Counted from the stretch's first letter, positions 1-6,800 are shown. The stretch: 14,790 nucleotides of DNA from Clostridiales bacterium oral taxon 876 str. F0540 (GCA_000466585.1 KE993479.1:1-14790), one strand, 5' to 3'. The notes: generated by a model not told the origin, from the letters alone. Numbers and translations are program-made.

Positions 1-31
1 TTCAGGAGTTGTTACTAAGATAATTGGTTAA
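1..31 (+). CDS. tuf: Elongation factor Tu, C-terminal end (partial, first tuf copy)
   Basis: The window opens inside a gene. From base 2 the frame reads SGVVTKIIG and stops at TAA (29-31). This looks like the C-terminus of bacterial EF-Tu, whose last residues are typically a short Gly-Val-Val run followed by a hydrophobic end. A tuf copy directly upstream of rpmG is known in clostridia, and a second tuf begins at the other end of this window. EF-Tu delivers aminoacyl-tRNA to the ribosome as a GTP complex. Only nine residues are visible, so the call rests on the motif and the gene order. A terminator follows at 42-70. Confidence 0.72.
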   Translation, partial: SGVVTKIIG

Positions 32-41
32 TTAAACTTAG

Positions 42-70
42 AGGACTGGGTTTCTAGACCTGGTCCTTTT
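42..70 (+). terminator. Rho-independent terminator after first tuf copy
   Basis: AGGACTGGGT (42-51) pairs with ACCTGGTCCT (58-67) as a 10-bp stem with two G-U pairs and a 6-base loop. The stem runs into TTTT (67-70). It separates the upstream tuf gene from the rpmG promoter. Confidence 0.75.
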
Positions 71-102
71 ATAAGGTTTAAATGTTGGAAGATTTATACT
101 TA

Positions 103-131
103 TTGACACAAATGTAAACTTGTGATAGATT
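103..131 (+). promoter_or_regulatory. Sigma-A type promoter for rpmG-secE-nusG
   Basis: A perfect -35 box TTGACA (103-108) is followed, after 17 bases, by TAGATT (126-131). The -10 box is extended by TG at 123-124. It lies just after the tuf terminator and about 70 bases before rpmG, so transcription should start near 138. Confidence 0.7.
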
Positions 132-150
132 ATTTAAGTAATACACTGTG

Positions 151-175
151 ATAAGTATCGCGTTGGCGTTCTTAT
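151..175 (+). other. Small hairpin in rpmG 5' leader
   Basis: ATAAG (151-155) pairs with CTTAT (171-175), and CGC (159-161) can pair with GCG (166-168) over a GTTG loop, with small internal loops between. It lies between the promoter and the rpmG ribosome binding site. The function is unknown and the stem is only moderately stable. Confidence 0.3.
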
Positions 176-201
176 ATAGCAAAGAGACGGAGGTGTAGAT
201 T

Positions 202-351
202 GTGAGAGTTAAGGTAACATTAGCGTGCACAGACTGCAAACAAAGAAATTATAATTCAATGAAAAACAAGAAAAATGATCCTGATAGACTAGAAATGAAG
301 AAGTATTGTAAATTCTGCCACAAACATACACTTCACAGAGAAACAAAATAA
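202..351 (+). CDS. rpmG: 50S ribosomal protein L33 (zinc-binding type)
   Basis: This 49-residue frame starts at GTG, 8 bases after GGAGGT (189-194), and ends at TAA 349-351. The protein begins MRVKVTLACTDCKQRNY and ends HKHTLHRETK, the usual L33 pattern and length. Two Cys pairs, C9/C12 and C36/C39, form a zinc ribbon, so this is the C+ (zinc-containing) paralogue. L33 sits on the large subunit near the E site. Some Firmicutes also carry a zinc-free copy that replaces it when zinc is scarce; none is seen here. It is the first gene of the rpmG-secE-nusG unit, which is the normal order in Firmicutes. Confidence 0.95.
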   Translation: MRVKVTLACTDCKQRNYNSMKNKKNDPDRLEMKKYCKFCHKHTLHRETK

Positions 352-384
352 CACGGGTCTATAAAATTTAAGGATGTGAATGAA

Positions 385-609
385 ATGGCTGTTAATGGCA
401 ATGTAAAACAAAGTAATCAGCCTAAAGTAAATGTTTTTACAAGGGCTTTTAGAACAATCAAGGCAGAGACTAAGAGAATAACTTGGGCTTCCAAAGATGA
501 AGTTAAAAAAGCACTAGCAGCTGTAGCAACTTTCTGTGTTATTTATATGGTAATAGTTGGAGTATTAGATTATGGTTTCAGCAACCTCTTCAAGTTGATT
601 TTTAAATAA
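385..609 (+). CDS. secE: Preprotein translocase subunit SecE
   Basis: This is a 74-residue protein with a polar N-terminal stretch, then an amphipathic segment (about 21-42, FRTIKAETKRITWASKDE) and one hydrophobic span at about residues 44-63. This is the short, single-membrane-helix SecE of Gram-positive bacteria. SecE clamps the SecY channel in the cytoplasmic membrane. The position between rpmG and nusG is diagnostic. I chose ATG at 385 because the ribosome binding site AAGGA (370-374) lies 10 bases before it. An in-frame GTG at 376 would add three residues but would leave only one base after AAGGA. Confidence 0.92.
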   Translation: MAVNGNVKQSNQPKVNVFTRAFRTIKAETKRITWASKDEVKKALAAVATFCVIYMVIVGVLDYGFSNLFKLIFK

Positions 610-615
610 ACTAAA

Positions 616-654
616 AAGGAGGTAGGGATTAGTAAAGTTACTATCCCTAAGATT
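616..654 (+). promoter_or_regulatory. nusG ribosome binding site with a hairpin spacer
   Basis: The only strong ribosome binding site, AAGGAGGT (616-623), lies 31 bases before the nusG ATG, far beyond normal spacing. The bases between can fold: AGGGA (624-628) pairs with TCCCT (644-648), and TAGTAA (630-635) with TTACTA (638-643), leaving T629 bulged and only a tiny loop at 636-637, so the innermost pair probably opens. Folding would leave six bases, AAGATT, between the stem and ATG, giving a normal effective spacing. No ATG, GTG or TTG lies in frame between the site and 655. The hairpin could also act as a switch for nusG translation. Confidence 0.6.
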
Positions 655-1176
655 ATGGCAGAGAGAGCTAGATGGTATGTAGTTCATACATACTCTGGGT
701 ATGAGAATAAAGTTAAAGCAAACCTTGAAAAAACTGTAGAGAACAGAAATTTTCATGATTTGATACATGATATTCAGGTTCCTATGGAAGAACAGGTTGA
801 AATTAAAGATGGCAAGAAGAAAACAACCCTAAAGAAAATTTTTCCTGGGTATGTTCTTGTAAAAATGATAATGAATGATGACTCATGGTATATTGTTAGA
901 AATACTAGAGGAGTCACAGGATTTGTAGGTCCGGGATCAAAACCTGTACCGCTTACCGATGAAGAGATCGAAACTATGGGTGTAAAAGAAAGACCTGTGG
1001 AAATTGATCTTGAGGTAGGAGAAACGATAAAAGTTGTATCTGGTCCACTAGAAAACTTTATGGCTATTATTCAGGAAATCAATACTGAAAAGCATAAGTT
1101 AAAAGCTCTAGTGAATATGTTTGGCAGGGAAACCCCTGTAGAACTTGAATATAACCAGGTAGAAAAACTTGATTAA
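655..1176 (+). CDS. nusG: Transcription termination/antitermination factor NusG
   Basis: This is a 173-residue protein of normal NusG length. The N-terminal NGN domain (about 5-110) opens with RWYVVHTYSGYENKVKANLE and contains FPGYVLVKM and the TRGVTGFVG segment. A C-terminal KOW domain follows (about 122-173, starting GETIKVVSGPLENFMAII). NusG binds the clamp of elongating RNA polymerase and links it to pausing, termination and the leading ribosome. It follows secE by 45 bases and precedes rplK, the usual order. The start at ATG 655 fits the family N-terminus, but the ribosome binding site is 31 bases upstream across a hairpin. A rare ATT start at 628, five bases after AGGAGG, would add nine residues and is the main alternative. 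Confidence 0.96.
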   Translation: MAERARWYVVHTYSGYENKVKANLEKTVENRNFHDLIHDIQVPMEEQVEIKDGKKKTTLKKIFPGYVLVKMIMNDDSWYIVRNTRGVTGFVGPGSKPVPLTDEEIETMGVKERPVEIDLEVGETIKVVSGPLENFMAIIQEINTEKHKLKALVNMFGRETPVELEYNQVEKLD

Positions 1177-1178
1177 TG

Positions 1179-1213
1179 CTTATAGGACAAAGGAAAACCG
1201 ATGTCTTAATAAG
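1179..1213 (+). other. Hairpin between nusG and rplK, abutting the L1 mimic
   Basis: CTTAT (1179-1183) pairs with ATAAG (1209-1213), AGGACA (1184-1189) with TGTCTT (1202-1207, one G-U), and GG (1192-1193) with CC (1198-1199) over AAAA. A1208 is bulged. The last base, G1213, is also the first base of the L1-site mimic, so the two may stack or compete. No U-run follows, so it is not a normal terminator. Confidence 0.45.
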
Positions 1214-1240
1214 TGGGAGGACTAGGGTCCGTATTACCAC
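1213..1240 (+). promoter_or_regulatory. L1-binding site mimic (23S rRNA L1-stalk-like) before rplK
   Basis: The outer stem is GTGG (1213-1216) with CCAC (1237-1240), and the inner stem is GGAC (1219-1222) with GTCC (1227-1230) over TAGG. Between them is an asymmetric internal loop, GA against GTATTA. The strand pattern GTGGGAGG...TACCAC is the conserved L1-stalk pattern of 23S rRNA. L1 is known to repress its own mRNA by binding such a mimic. The rplK ribosome binding site (TAGGAGGTG, 1245-1253) starts 5 bases later, so bound L1 should hinder initiation. Confidence 0.8.
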
Positions 1241-1260
1241 ATTATAGGAGGTGTAAACTC

Positions 1261-1686
1261 ATGGCTAAGAAAGTAACAGGAATGATTAAACTTCAACTTC
1301 CTGCAGGAAAAGCAACTCCAGCACCACCAGTTGGTCCAGCACTTGGTCAACACGGTGTTAACATCATGGGATTTTGTAAGGAATTTAATGCAAAGACTGC
1401 AAATCAAGCAGGACTTATAATCCCTGTAGTTATTACAGTATATCAGGATAGAAGCTTTAGCTTTATACTAAAGACTCCTCCAGCAGCAGTTCTTTTAAAG
1501 AAGGCAGTTGGAATAGAGAGTGGTTCTGGTGTGCCTAATAAGACAAAAGTTGCTAAGATTTCTAAGGCTAAGCTTAGAGAAATTGCAGAAACTAAAATGC
1601 CAGATTTAAACGCTGCATCAGTAGAAGCTGCAATGAGCATGATAGCTGGAACAGCTAGAAGCATGGGAATAGTTGTTGAAGAATAA
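1261..1686 (+). CDS. rplK: 50S ribosomal protein L11
   Basis: This is a 141-residue protein, the standard bacterial L11 length. It begins MAKKVTGMIKLQLPAGKATP. The N-terminal domain (about 1-70) holds the conserved prolines P20, P22, P23 and P26 and the PVGPALGQHGVNIM motif. The C-terminal RNA-binding domain (about 75-141) contains the KTPPAAVLLKKA and KMPDLNA segments. L11 binds the GTPase-associated centre of 23S rRNA with L10 and is the usual target region of thiostrepton. ATG 1261 is chosen because AGGAGGTG lies 8 bases before it. An in-frame GTG at 1213 would translate through the L1 mimic and is rejected. It pairs with rplA downstream. Confidence 0.97.
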   Translation: MAKKVTGMIKLQLPAGKATPAPPVGPALGQHGVNIMGFCKEFNAKTANQAGLIIPVVITVYQDRSFSFILKTPPAAVLLKKAVGIESGSGVPNKTKVAKISKAKLREIAETKMPDLNAASVEAAMSMIAGTARSMGIVVEE

Positions 1687-1706
1687 TTTTAAAATTAGAG
1701 TTTAAT

Positions 1707-1735
1707 ATCTACCAACTTAAACGTAGATTTACGTT
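1707..1735 (+). other. Alternative hairpins upstream of the rplA L1 mimic
   Basis: ATCTAC (1707-1712) can pair with GTAGAT (1723-1728). The same bases can instead pair further down, AACGTA (1720-1725) with TACGTT (1730-1735). The two folds exclude each other. This repeats the hairpin-then-L1-mimic layout seen before rplK, although the sequence is unrelated. Confidence 0.35.
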
Positions 1736-1739
1736 ATCG

Positions 1740-1766
1740 GTGGGAGGTAAAAACCGTTAATACCAC
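1740..1766 (+). promoter_or_regulatory. Second L1-binding site mimic, before rplA
   Basis: The outer stem is GTGG (1740-1743) with CCAC (1763-1766), and the inner stem is GGT (1746-1748) with ACC (1753-1755) over AAAA. The internal loop is GA against GTTAATA. Its strands GGTGGGAGG (1739-1747) and AATACCAC (1759-1766) match the conserved 23S rRNA L1-stalk strands as I remember them. The rplA ribosome binding site AAAGGAGG starts at the next base (1767), so L1 bound here would cover it. Confidence 0.82.
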
Positions 1767-1784
1767 AAAGGAGGTTTAGCAAAA

Positions 1785-2474
1785 ATGGGAAAGAATTATG
1801 TAGAGAGTGCTAAACTTGTTGACAAAAACGTTCTATATTCAGCAGCTGAAGCTTTAGAGCTTGCTGTTAAGACATCAAAAGCTAAATTTGATGAGACTAT
1901 AGAATTAGCTGTAAGACTTGGTGTTGATCCAAGACATGCAGATCAACAAGTTAGAGGAGCTGTTGTACTTCCTCATGGAACTGGTAAATCAGTTAAAGTT
2001 TTAGTATTTGCTAAAGGTGATAAGGCTAAAGAAGCTGAAGCTGCAGGTGCTGAATTTGTTGGAGCTGAAGAACTAGTTGATAGAATTCAAAAAGAAAATT
2101 GGTTTGACTACGATGTAGTTGTTGCTACTCCAGATATGATGGGCGTAGTAGGAAGATTAGGTAGAGTACTTGGACCAAAGGGATTAATGCCAAACCCTAA
2201 ATCAGGTACAGTAACTTTTGATGTTGCTAAAGCTATAGCTGAAATTAAAGCTGGTAAAGTTGAGTATAGAGTTGATAAAACTGCTATCGTTCACGTACCA
2301 GTAGGAAAGAGATCCTTTGGAGCTGAAAAATTAGCTGAAAACTATCATGCTATGATGGAAGCTATAATTAAGGCTAAACCAGCAGCAGCAAAAGGACAAT
2401 ATGTTAAATCAATATCAGTTTCTAGTACAATGGGACCTGGAATAAAAATAAATCCAGCTAAAGCACTAGACTAA
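1785..2474 (+). CDS. rplA: 50S ribosomal protein L1
   Basis: This is a 229-residue protein of normal L1 length. It shows the conserved segments KAKFDETIELAVRLGVDPRHADQ (about 33-55), VRGAVVLPHGTGK (57-69) and GRLGRVLGPKGLMPNPKSGT (about 123-142). L1 forms the mobile L1 stalk of the large subunit and helps move deacylated tRNA out of the E site. It is also the repressor of its own operon, which fits the two 23S-like sites before rplK and rplA. ATG 1785 follows AAAGGAGGT (1767-1775) by 9 bases. A promoter for the next unit starts 3 bases after its stop codon. Confidence 0.97.
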   Translation: MGKNYVESAKLVDKNVLYSAAEALELAVKTSKAKFDETIELAVRLGVDPRHADQQVRGAVVLPHGTGKSVKVLVFAKGDKAKEAEAAGAEFVGAEELVDRIQKENWFDYDVVVATPDMMGVVGRLGRVLGPKGLMPNPKSGTVTFDVAKAIAEIKAGKVEYRVDKTAIVHVPVGKRSFGAEKLAENYHAMMEAIIKAKPAAAKGQYVKSISVSSTMGPGIKINPAKALD

Positions 2475-2476
2475 TA

Positions 2477-2505
2477 TTGACACATGCTGATATGTTTGGT
2501 ATAAT
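2477..2505 (+). promoter_or_regulatory. Consensus promoter for rplJ-rplL
   Basis: TTGACA (2477-2482), a 17-base spacer and TATAAT (2500-2505) are perfect sigma-70 boxes, with TG at 2497-2498 extending the -10. It is the strongest-looking promoter in the window. Transcription should start near 2512, about 170 bases before rplJ, so the transcript carries the whole L10 leader. Confidence 0.88.
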
Positions 2506-2539
2506 ATCAAACGTTGTAGTAAATAAATAAGTAAATATT

Positions 2540-2640
2540 CCGTAGACAGTAGGTGCTCAGGCATAAAGGGACTTCCCAACCTACCGAGGATTCCAATATA
2601 AGTATTTAATTGGTCTCTTCGTGTCTACGGAGAGATTTTT
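2540..2640 (+). promoter_or_regulatory. L10 leader (ribosomal protein autoregulatory RNA)
   Basis: The sequence fits the known Firmicutes L10 leader. Three helices form a junction without unpaired bases: P1 CCGTAGACA (2540-2548) with TGTCTACGG (2622-2630); P2 GTAGGT (2549-2554) with ACCTAC (2579-2584); P3 2585-2597 with 2609-2621 (11 pairs, two mismatches). A competing intrinsic terminator uses 2614-2635, so P1 plus P3 would act as the antiterminator. L10-L12 complex binding around P2 is expected to shift this balance, as shown for B. subtilis. Which fold L10 stabilises here cannot be told from sequence. Confidence 0.88.
2614..2640 (+). terminator. Attenuator terminator of the L10 leader
   Basis: TCTCTTCGT (2614-2622) pairs with ACGGAGAGA (2627-2635) in a 9-bp stem with one G-U and a GTCT loop, followed by TTTTT (2636-2640). 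It shares bases with helices P1 and P3 of the L10 leader, so the two states exclude each other. It sits 43 bases before rplJ. Confidence 0.85.
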
Positions 2641-2683
2641 AATTTTATAAAACAGTTCTAGACTGTGAGGAGGTGGACACACA

Positions 2684-3187
2684 GTGGGTAATAATTTAGA
2701 CGTTAAAAAGGCTAAAGTTGTTGAAATAAGAGAAAAAATGGAAAAAGCTCAAGGTATGGTTTTCGCTAAGTATCAAGGCTTAACAGTTGAAGAAGATACT
2801 GAATTAAGAAAGAAACTTAGAGAAGCAGGTATCGAGTATAAAGTATATAAGAATACTTTAACTACATTAGCTGCTAAAGAACTTGGTATAGACGGAATAG
2901 TGAGCTATTTAGAAGGACCAGTATCTGTAGCTTTTGGTTATGAAGATGCTACTGCACCAGCTAGAGTTCTTAATGATTTTGCAAAAACTCATAAGAAACT
3001 TGAATTAAAGGCTGGTATAGTTGAAGGAACTGTTTACGATGCTAAGGGAGTTGAGGCATTAGCTTCAATACCATCAAGAGAAGTTCTTATCGCTCAATTA
3101 CTTGGAAGCTTCAAAGCTCCATTATCAAATCTTGCTTACTTATTAAATGCAATTAGAGAAAAGAAAGAATCAGCTGAACAAGCTTAA
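2684..3187 (+). CDS. rplJ: 50S ribosomal protein L10
   Basis: This is a 167-residue protein. The N-terminal RNA-binding domain (about 1-130) includes AQGMVFAKYQGLTVEE, LRKKLREAGIEYKVYKNTL and FAKTHKKLELKAGIVEG. The C-terminal helix (about 135-167) that carries L7/L12 dimers follows, starting REVLIAQLLGSFKAPL. L10 anchors the stalk next to L11. The start is GTG at 2684, after GAGGAGGTGG (2667-2676). A small hairpin, ACAGT (2652-2656) with ACTGT (2662-2666), ends just before this ribosome binding site. Expression is governed by the L10 leader upstream. rplL follows after 26 bases, the fixed partner order. Confidence 0.96.
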   Translation: MGNNLDVKKAKVVEIREKMEKAQGMVFAKYQGLTVEEDTELRKKLREAGIEYKVYKNTLTTLAAKELGIDGIVSYLEGPVSVAFGYEDATAPARVLNDFAKTHKKLELKAGIVEGTVYDAKGVEALASIPSREVLIAQLLGSFKAPLSNLAYLLNAIREKKESAEQA

Positions 3188-3213
3188 TTAAAAATTTTGG
3201 AGGTGCTTTTAAA

Positions 3214-3579
3214 ATGACAAGAGAAGAAATTATTAAAGCTATAAAAGAAATGACTGTTTTAGAATTAAACGACTTAGTTAAGGCATGTGAAGAAGAATTT
3301 GGTGTTAGCGCTGCTGCTCCTGTAGCAGTTGCTGGCGGAGCTGTTGCTGCTCCAGCTGCTGAAGAAAAAACTGAATTCGACGTAGTATTAGCTAGCGCTG
3401 GTGCTGAAAAGATAAAGGTTATAAAAGTTGTTAGAGAATTAACTGGTCTTGGCTTAAAGGAAGCTAAAGAAGTAGTTGATGGAGCTCCTAAGACATTAAA
3501 AGAAGGCGTTGCTAAAGAAGAAGCAGAAGCAATCAAAGCTAAATTAGCTGAAGTTGGAGCAACTGTAGAAATAAAGTAA
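3214..3579 (+). CDS. rplL: 50S ribosomal protein L7/L12
   Basis: This is a 121-residue acidic protein. The N-terminal dimerisation and L10-binding helices lie at about residues 1-31. An Ala/Val/Pro/Gly-rich flexible hinge follows (about 32-50), then the globular domain (about 52-121) with the signature EKIKVIKVVRELTGLGLKEA. Several copies bind one L10 and recruit EF-G, EF-Tu, IF2 and RF3. The start ATG follows GGAGGTGC by 8 bases. Codon use is especially simple, with repeated GCT and GAA, as expected for a highly expressed protein. A strong terminator follows within 15 bases, ending the rplJ-rplL unit. Confidence 0.97.
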   Translation: MTREEIIKAIKEMTVLELNDLVKACEEEFGVSAAAPVAVAGGAVAAPAAEEKTEFDVVLASAGAEKIKVIKVVRELTGLGLKEAKEVVDGAPKTLKEGVAKEEAEAIKAKLAEVGATVEIK

Positions 3580-3592
3580 TTTAACAATAAAA

Positions 3593-3623
3593 AAGGCACT
3601 TTTCAAAAAAGTGCCTTTTTTTT
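3593..3623 (+). terminator. Strong Rho-independent terminator after rplL
   Basis: The left arm AAGGCACTTTT (3593-3603) pairs with AAAAGTGCC plus the first two Ts (3607-3617) over a 3-base loop, followed by more T (eight Ts at 3616-3623). It marks the end of the rplJ-rplL transcript and separates it from the rpoB promoters. Confidence 0.93.
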
Positions 3624-3632
3624 ATATAAATG

Positions 3633-3661
3633 TTGACATACACTTCTAATTATGGTAACAT
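3633..3661 (+). promoter_or_regulatory. Upstream promoter for rpoB-rpoC (P1)
   Basis: Perfect TTGACA (3633-3638), a 17-base spacer, then TAACAT (3656-3661) with TG at 3653-3654 as an extended -10. It begins 9 bases after the T-run of the rplL terminator. A transcript from here would carry an AT-rich leader of about 190 bases. Confidence 0.6.
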
Positions 3662-3673
3662 AATAAATTGCAT

Positions 3674-3724
3674 TGATTTATATAAAATTAAATCAGTTGT
3701 AGTAATATTTATTACCAATATTAC
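3674..3724 (+). other. AT-rich inverted repeats in the rpoB leader
   Basis: TGATTTA (3674-3680) pairs with TAAATCA (3689-3695). GTAATATT (3702-3709) pairs with AATATTAC (3717-3724), or alternatively GTAATA (3702-3707) with TATTAC (3710-3715). All are A-T rich and weak. They lie only in transcripts from the upstream rpoB promoter, and no function is evident. Confidence 0.3.
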
Positions 3725-3740
3725 AAAAATATGAATTTTT

Positions 3741-3768
3741 TTGACATTGTAGGTTATACTAATACGAT
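3741..3768 (+). promoter_or_regulatory. Candidate second promoter for rpoB-rpoC (P2)
   Basis: Perfect TTGACA (3741-3746) preceded by a T-run, a 16-base spacer, then TACGAT (3763-3768). The -10 is weaker than consensus and lacks TG. Transcription would start near 3775, just before the GC-containing leader hairpin at 3786-3825. Confidence 0.45.
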
Positions 3769-3785
3769 GAATGATAAGAGCGTTT

Positions 3786-3825
3786 CCAAATGCACAAAGT
3801 CCTAGGGGATATTATGTGCTTTTGG
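3786..3825 (+). promoter_or_regulatory. rpoB leader hairpin, possible attenuator
   Basis: CCAAA (3786-3790) pairs with TTTGG (3821-3825) and GCACA (3792-3796) with TGTGC (3815-3819), around a T-T mismatch. An inner TCC/GGA stem (3800-3802 with 3807-3809) caps it. The stem is followed by a T-rich run (3826-3839). It resembles a weak terminator or attenuator 18 bases before the rpoB ribosome binding site. I do not recognise it as a named RNA family. Confidence 0.45.
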
Positions 3826-3857
3826 TTATTTTTACTTTAAGCAAGGGGTGATAATCC

Positions 3858-6800
3858 ATGGTACATCCTGTCCAAGTTGGAAAAAGAACAAGAATGAGCT
3901 TTTCCAAACTTAAAGAAGTAGCAGATATGCCAAATTTAATCGAGGTTCAGTTAGATTCTTACCAGTGGTTTCTTGATGAGGGACTACAAGAAGTATTTGA
4001 CGACATAAATCCTATAGCTGATTATACTGGCAATCTTGTACTTGAGTTTGTAGGATATAAGCTTGATTTAGACAATATCAAGTATTCCGTTGAAGAGTGT
4101 AAGGAAAGAGATGCAACATATGCAGCACCATTAAAAGTTAAAGTTAGACTATTAAACAAAGAAACTGGCGAAGTTAAAGAGCAAGAAGTCTTTATGGGAG
4201 ATTTTCCTCTTATGACTGAACAAGGTACATTTGTTATTAATGGAGCAGAAAGAGTCATTGTAAGTCAGCTGGTGAGATCACCAGGAGTTTACTATAGTTA
4301 TTCAGTAGATAAAACAGGTAAGAAACTGTATTCCTCTACTGTTATTCCTAATAGAGGTGCGTGGCTTGAATATGAGACTGACTCGAACGATGTAATATAT
4401 GTAAGAATCGATAAGACAAGGAAGCTTCCAATAACTATACTAGCTAGAGCTATGGGATATGGAAGTGATGCGGAACTTACATCATTCTTTGGAGACGAAG
4501 AAAGACTTAGAGCAACAATAGAAAAGGACAGCACAAAGACTAAAGAAGAAGCTTTACTTGAAATCTATAAAAGATTAAGACCAGGAGAGCCTCCAACAGT
4601 TGAAAGTGCAACATCACTTATAGATTCTCTATTCTTTGACGCAAAAAGATACGACTTATCTAGGGTAGGAAGATATAAGTTTAATAAAAAGCTAGCTTTA
4701 AATTTGAGAATAGCAAATCAGATTTCAGCTAAGGACATTATTCATCCAATTACAGGTGAAATATTACTTCCAAAAGGTGAAAAGATTGATAGAGAAAAAG
4801 CTCTTGAAATTCAGGATGCTGGAATAAACTCTGTTGATATAATTGTTGAAGATAAAGTTTTAAGAGTAATAGGAAATTATTTTGTAAAACTCAATAAGGT
4901 AGTAGACTTTAATGTTGACGATCTTAATATTAGAGAGCTTGTCCATTATCCTACTCTAAAAGAGATACTTGATAATTTCAGTGATGAAAAAGTAATAAAA
5001 GAGGAAATAAAGAAGAATATACATAGATTAATTCCAAAACATATCATCAAGGATGACATCTATGCAACAATAAGTTATGAATTAGGATTAACCTATGGTA
5101 TTGGTCACGTTGATGATATAGATCATTTAGGAAACAGAAGACTAAGATCAGTTGGGGAGTTACTGCAAAACCAATTTAGAATTGGGTTATCCAGAATGGA
5201 AAGAGTAGTTAAAGAAAGAATGACTATTCAAGACCAAGAAATAATAACTCCACAAGCGCTGATAAATATAAGGCCGGTAGCTGCAGCTATAAAGGAGTTC
5301 TTTGGTAGTTCTCAGCTTTCACAGTTTATGGATCAGACTAACCCACTGTCAGAGCTTACTCATAAGAGAAGACTCTCAGCATTAGGTCCTGGAGGATTGT
5401 CTAGAGAAAGAGCTGGTTTTGAAGTAAGAGACGTTCACCATTCTCACTATGGAAGAATGTGTCCAATAGAAACACCGGAAGGTCCTAATATAGGTCTTAT
5501 TAACTCGCTTGCAACTTATGCAAGAGTTAATGAATATGGTTTTATTGAGAGTCCTTACAGAGTAGTTGATAAGAAAACAGGCATTGTTTCAAATGATATT
5601 ATCTATCTTACTGCAAATGAGGAAGATGAGTACCTTGTTGCTCAGTCAAATGAGCCGATAGATGAGGAAGGAAGATTTGTAGATAAGAGAGTAACTGTCA
5701 GAGCTCAAGAAGAGGTTATTGTTGTTCCTAGGGAAGACGTAGACCTTATGGACGTATCTCCTAGACAGTTAGTTTCTGTTGCTACAGCAATGATTCCGTT
5801 CCTTGAAAATGATGACGCCAGCCGTGCGCTAATGGGTTCTAACATGCAACGTCAGGCAGTTCCATTATTAAAGGCTGCAGCTCCTATTGTAGGTACTGGA
5901 ATAGAATTTAAAGCTGCTGTAGATTCAGGGGTTCTTCCTAAGGCTAAAAATGCAGGAACAGTTACTTATGTAAGTGCAAATGAAGTAAGAGTTAAGAGAG
6001 ATTCTGATGGTGGAATAGATACCTATAGATTACTAAAGTTTAAGAGGTCTAACCAAGGTACTTGCATTAATCAAAAGCCTATAGTTAATAAGGGTGAAAA
6101 GGTTGGAGTAGGTACAGTATTAGCAGATGGACCATCTACAGATTTAGGTGAAATAGCATTAGGTAAAAATATACTTATAGGTTTTATAACTTGGGAAGGT
6201 TATAACTATGAAGATGCTATGCTTATTTCAGAAAAGCTGGTAGCTGAGGATGTATTTACATCAATTCATATTGAAGAATATGAAGCAGAGTCCAGAGATA
6301 CAAAGCTTGGACCAGAAGAAATAACAAGAGATATCCCTAATGTTGGTGATGATGCTCTTAAGGATATAGATGAAAGAGGTATCATAAGAATAGGAGCAGA
6401 AGTTAGATCAGGTGACATACTAGTAGGAAAAGTTACACCAAAAGGAGAAACAGAGCTAACTGCTGAAGAAAGACTTTTACGTGCTATCTTCGGTGAAAAA
6501 GCAAGAGAAGTTAGAGACACTTCACTTAGAGTTCCACACGGAGAAGCGGGAATAATTGTTGATGTTAAAGTGTTTACAAGAGAAAATGGAGATGAACTTC
6601 CTCCAGGAGTTAATAAGCTTGTAAGATGTTATATTGCTCAGAAAAGAAAGATATCAGTTGGAGACAAGATGGCAGGAAGACACGGTAATAAAGGGGTTAT
6701 ATCCAGAGTATTACCGGAAGAAGATATGCCGTTTTTACCTGATGGAAGACCACTTCAGATATGTTTAAATCCTCTAGGAGTACCTTCTCGTATGAATATC

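Noticed and set aside
376..384. secE start at GTG 376
   Set aside because: AAGGA at 370-374 leaves one base before 376 but a normal 10 bases before ATG 385.
1213..1260. N-terminal extension of rplK from GTG at 1213
   Set aside because: It would translate through the L1-site mimic and the ribosome binding site. ATG 1261 has an ideal AGGAGGTG and gives the standard 141-residue L11.
3153..3599. Minus-strand open frame across rplL
   Set aside because: It is a mirror of the simple Ala/Glu codon pattern of rplL, has no plausible ribosome binding site, and the protein is low-complexity Ser/Ala/Thr.
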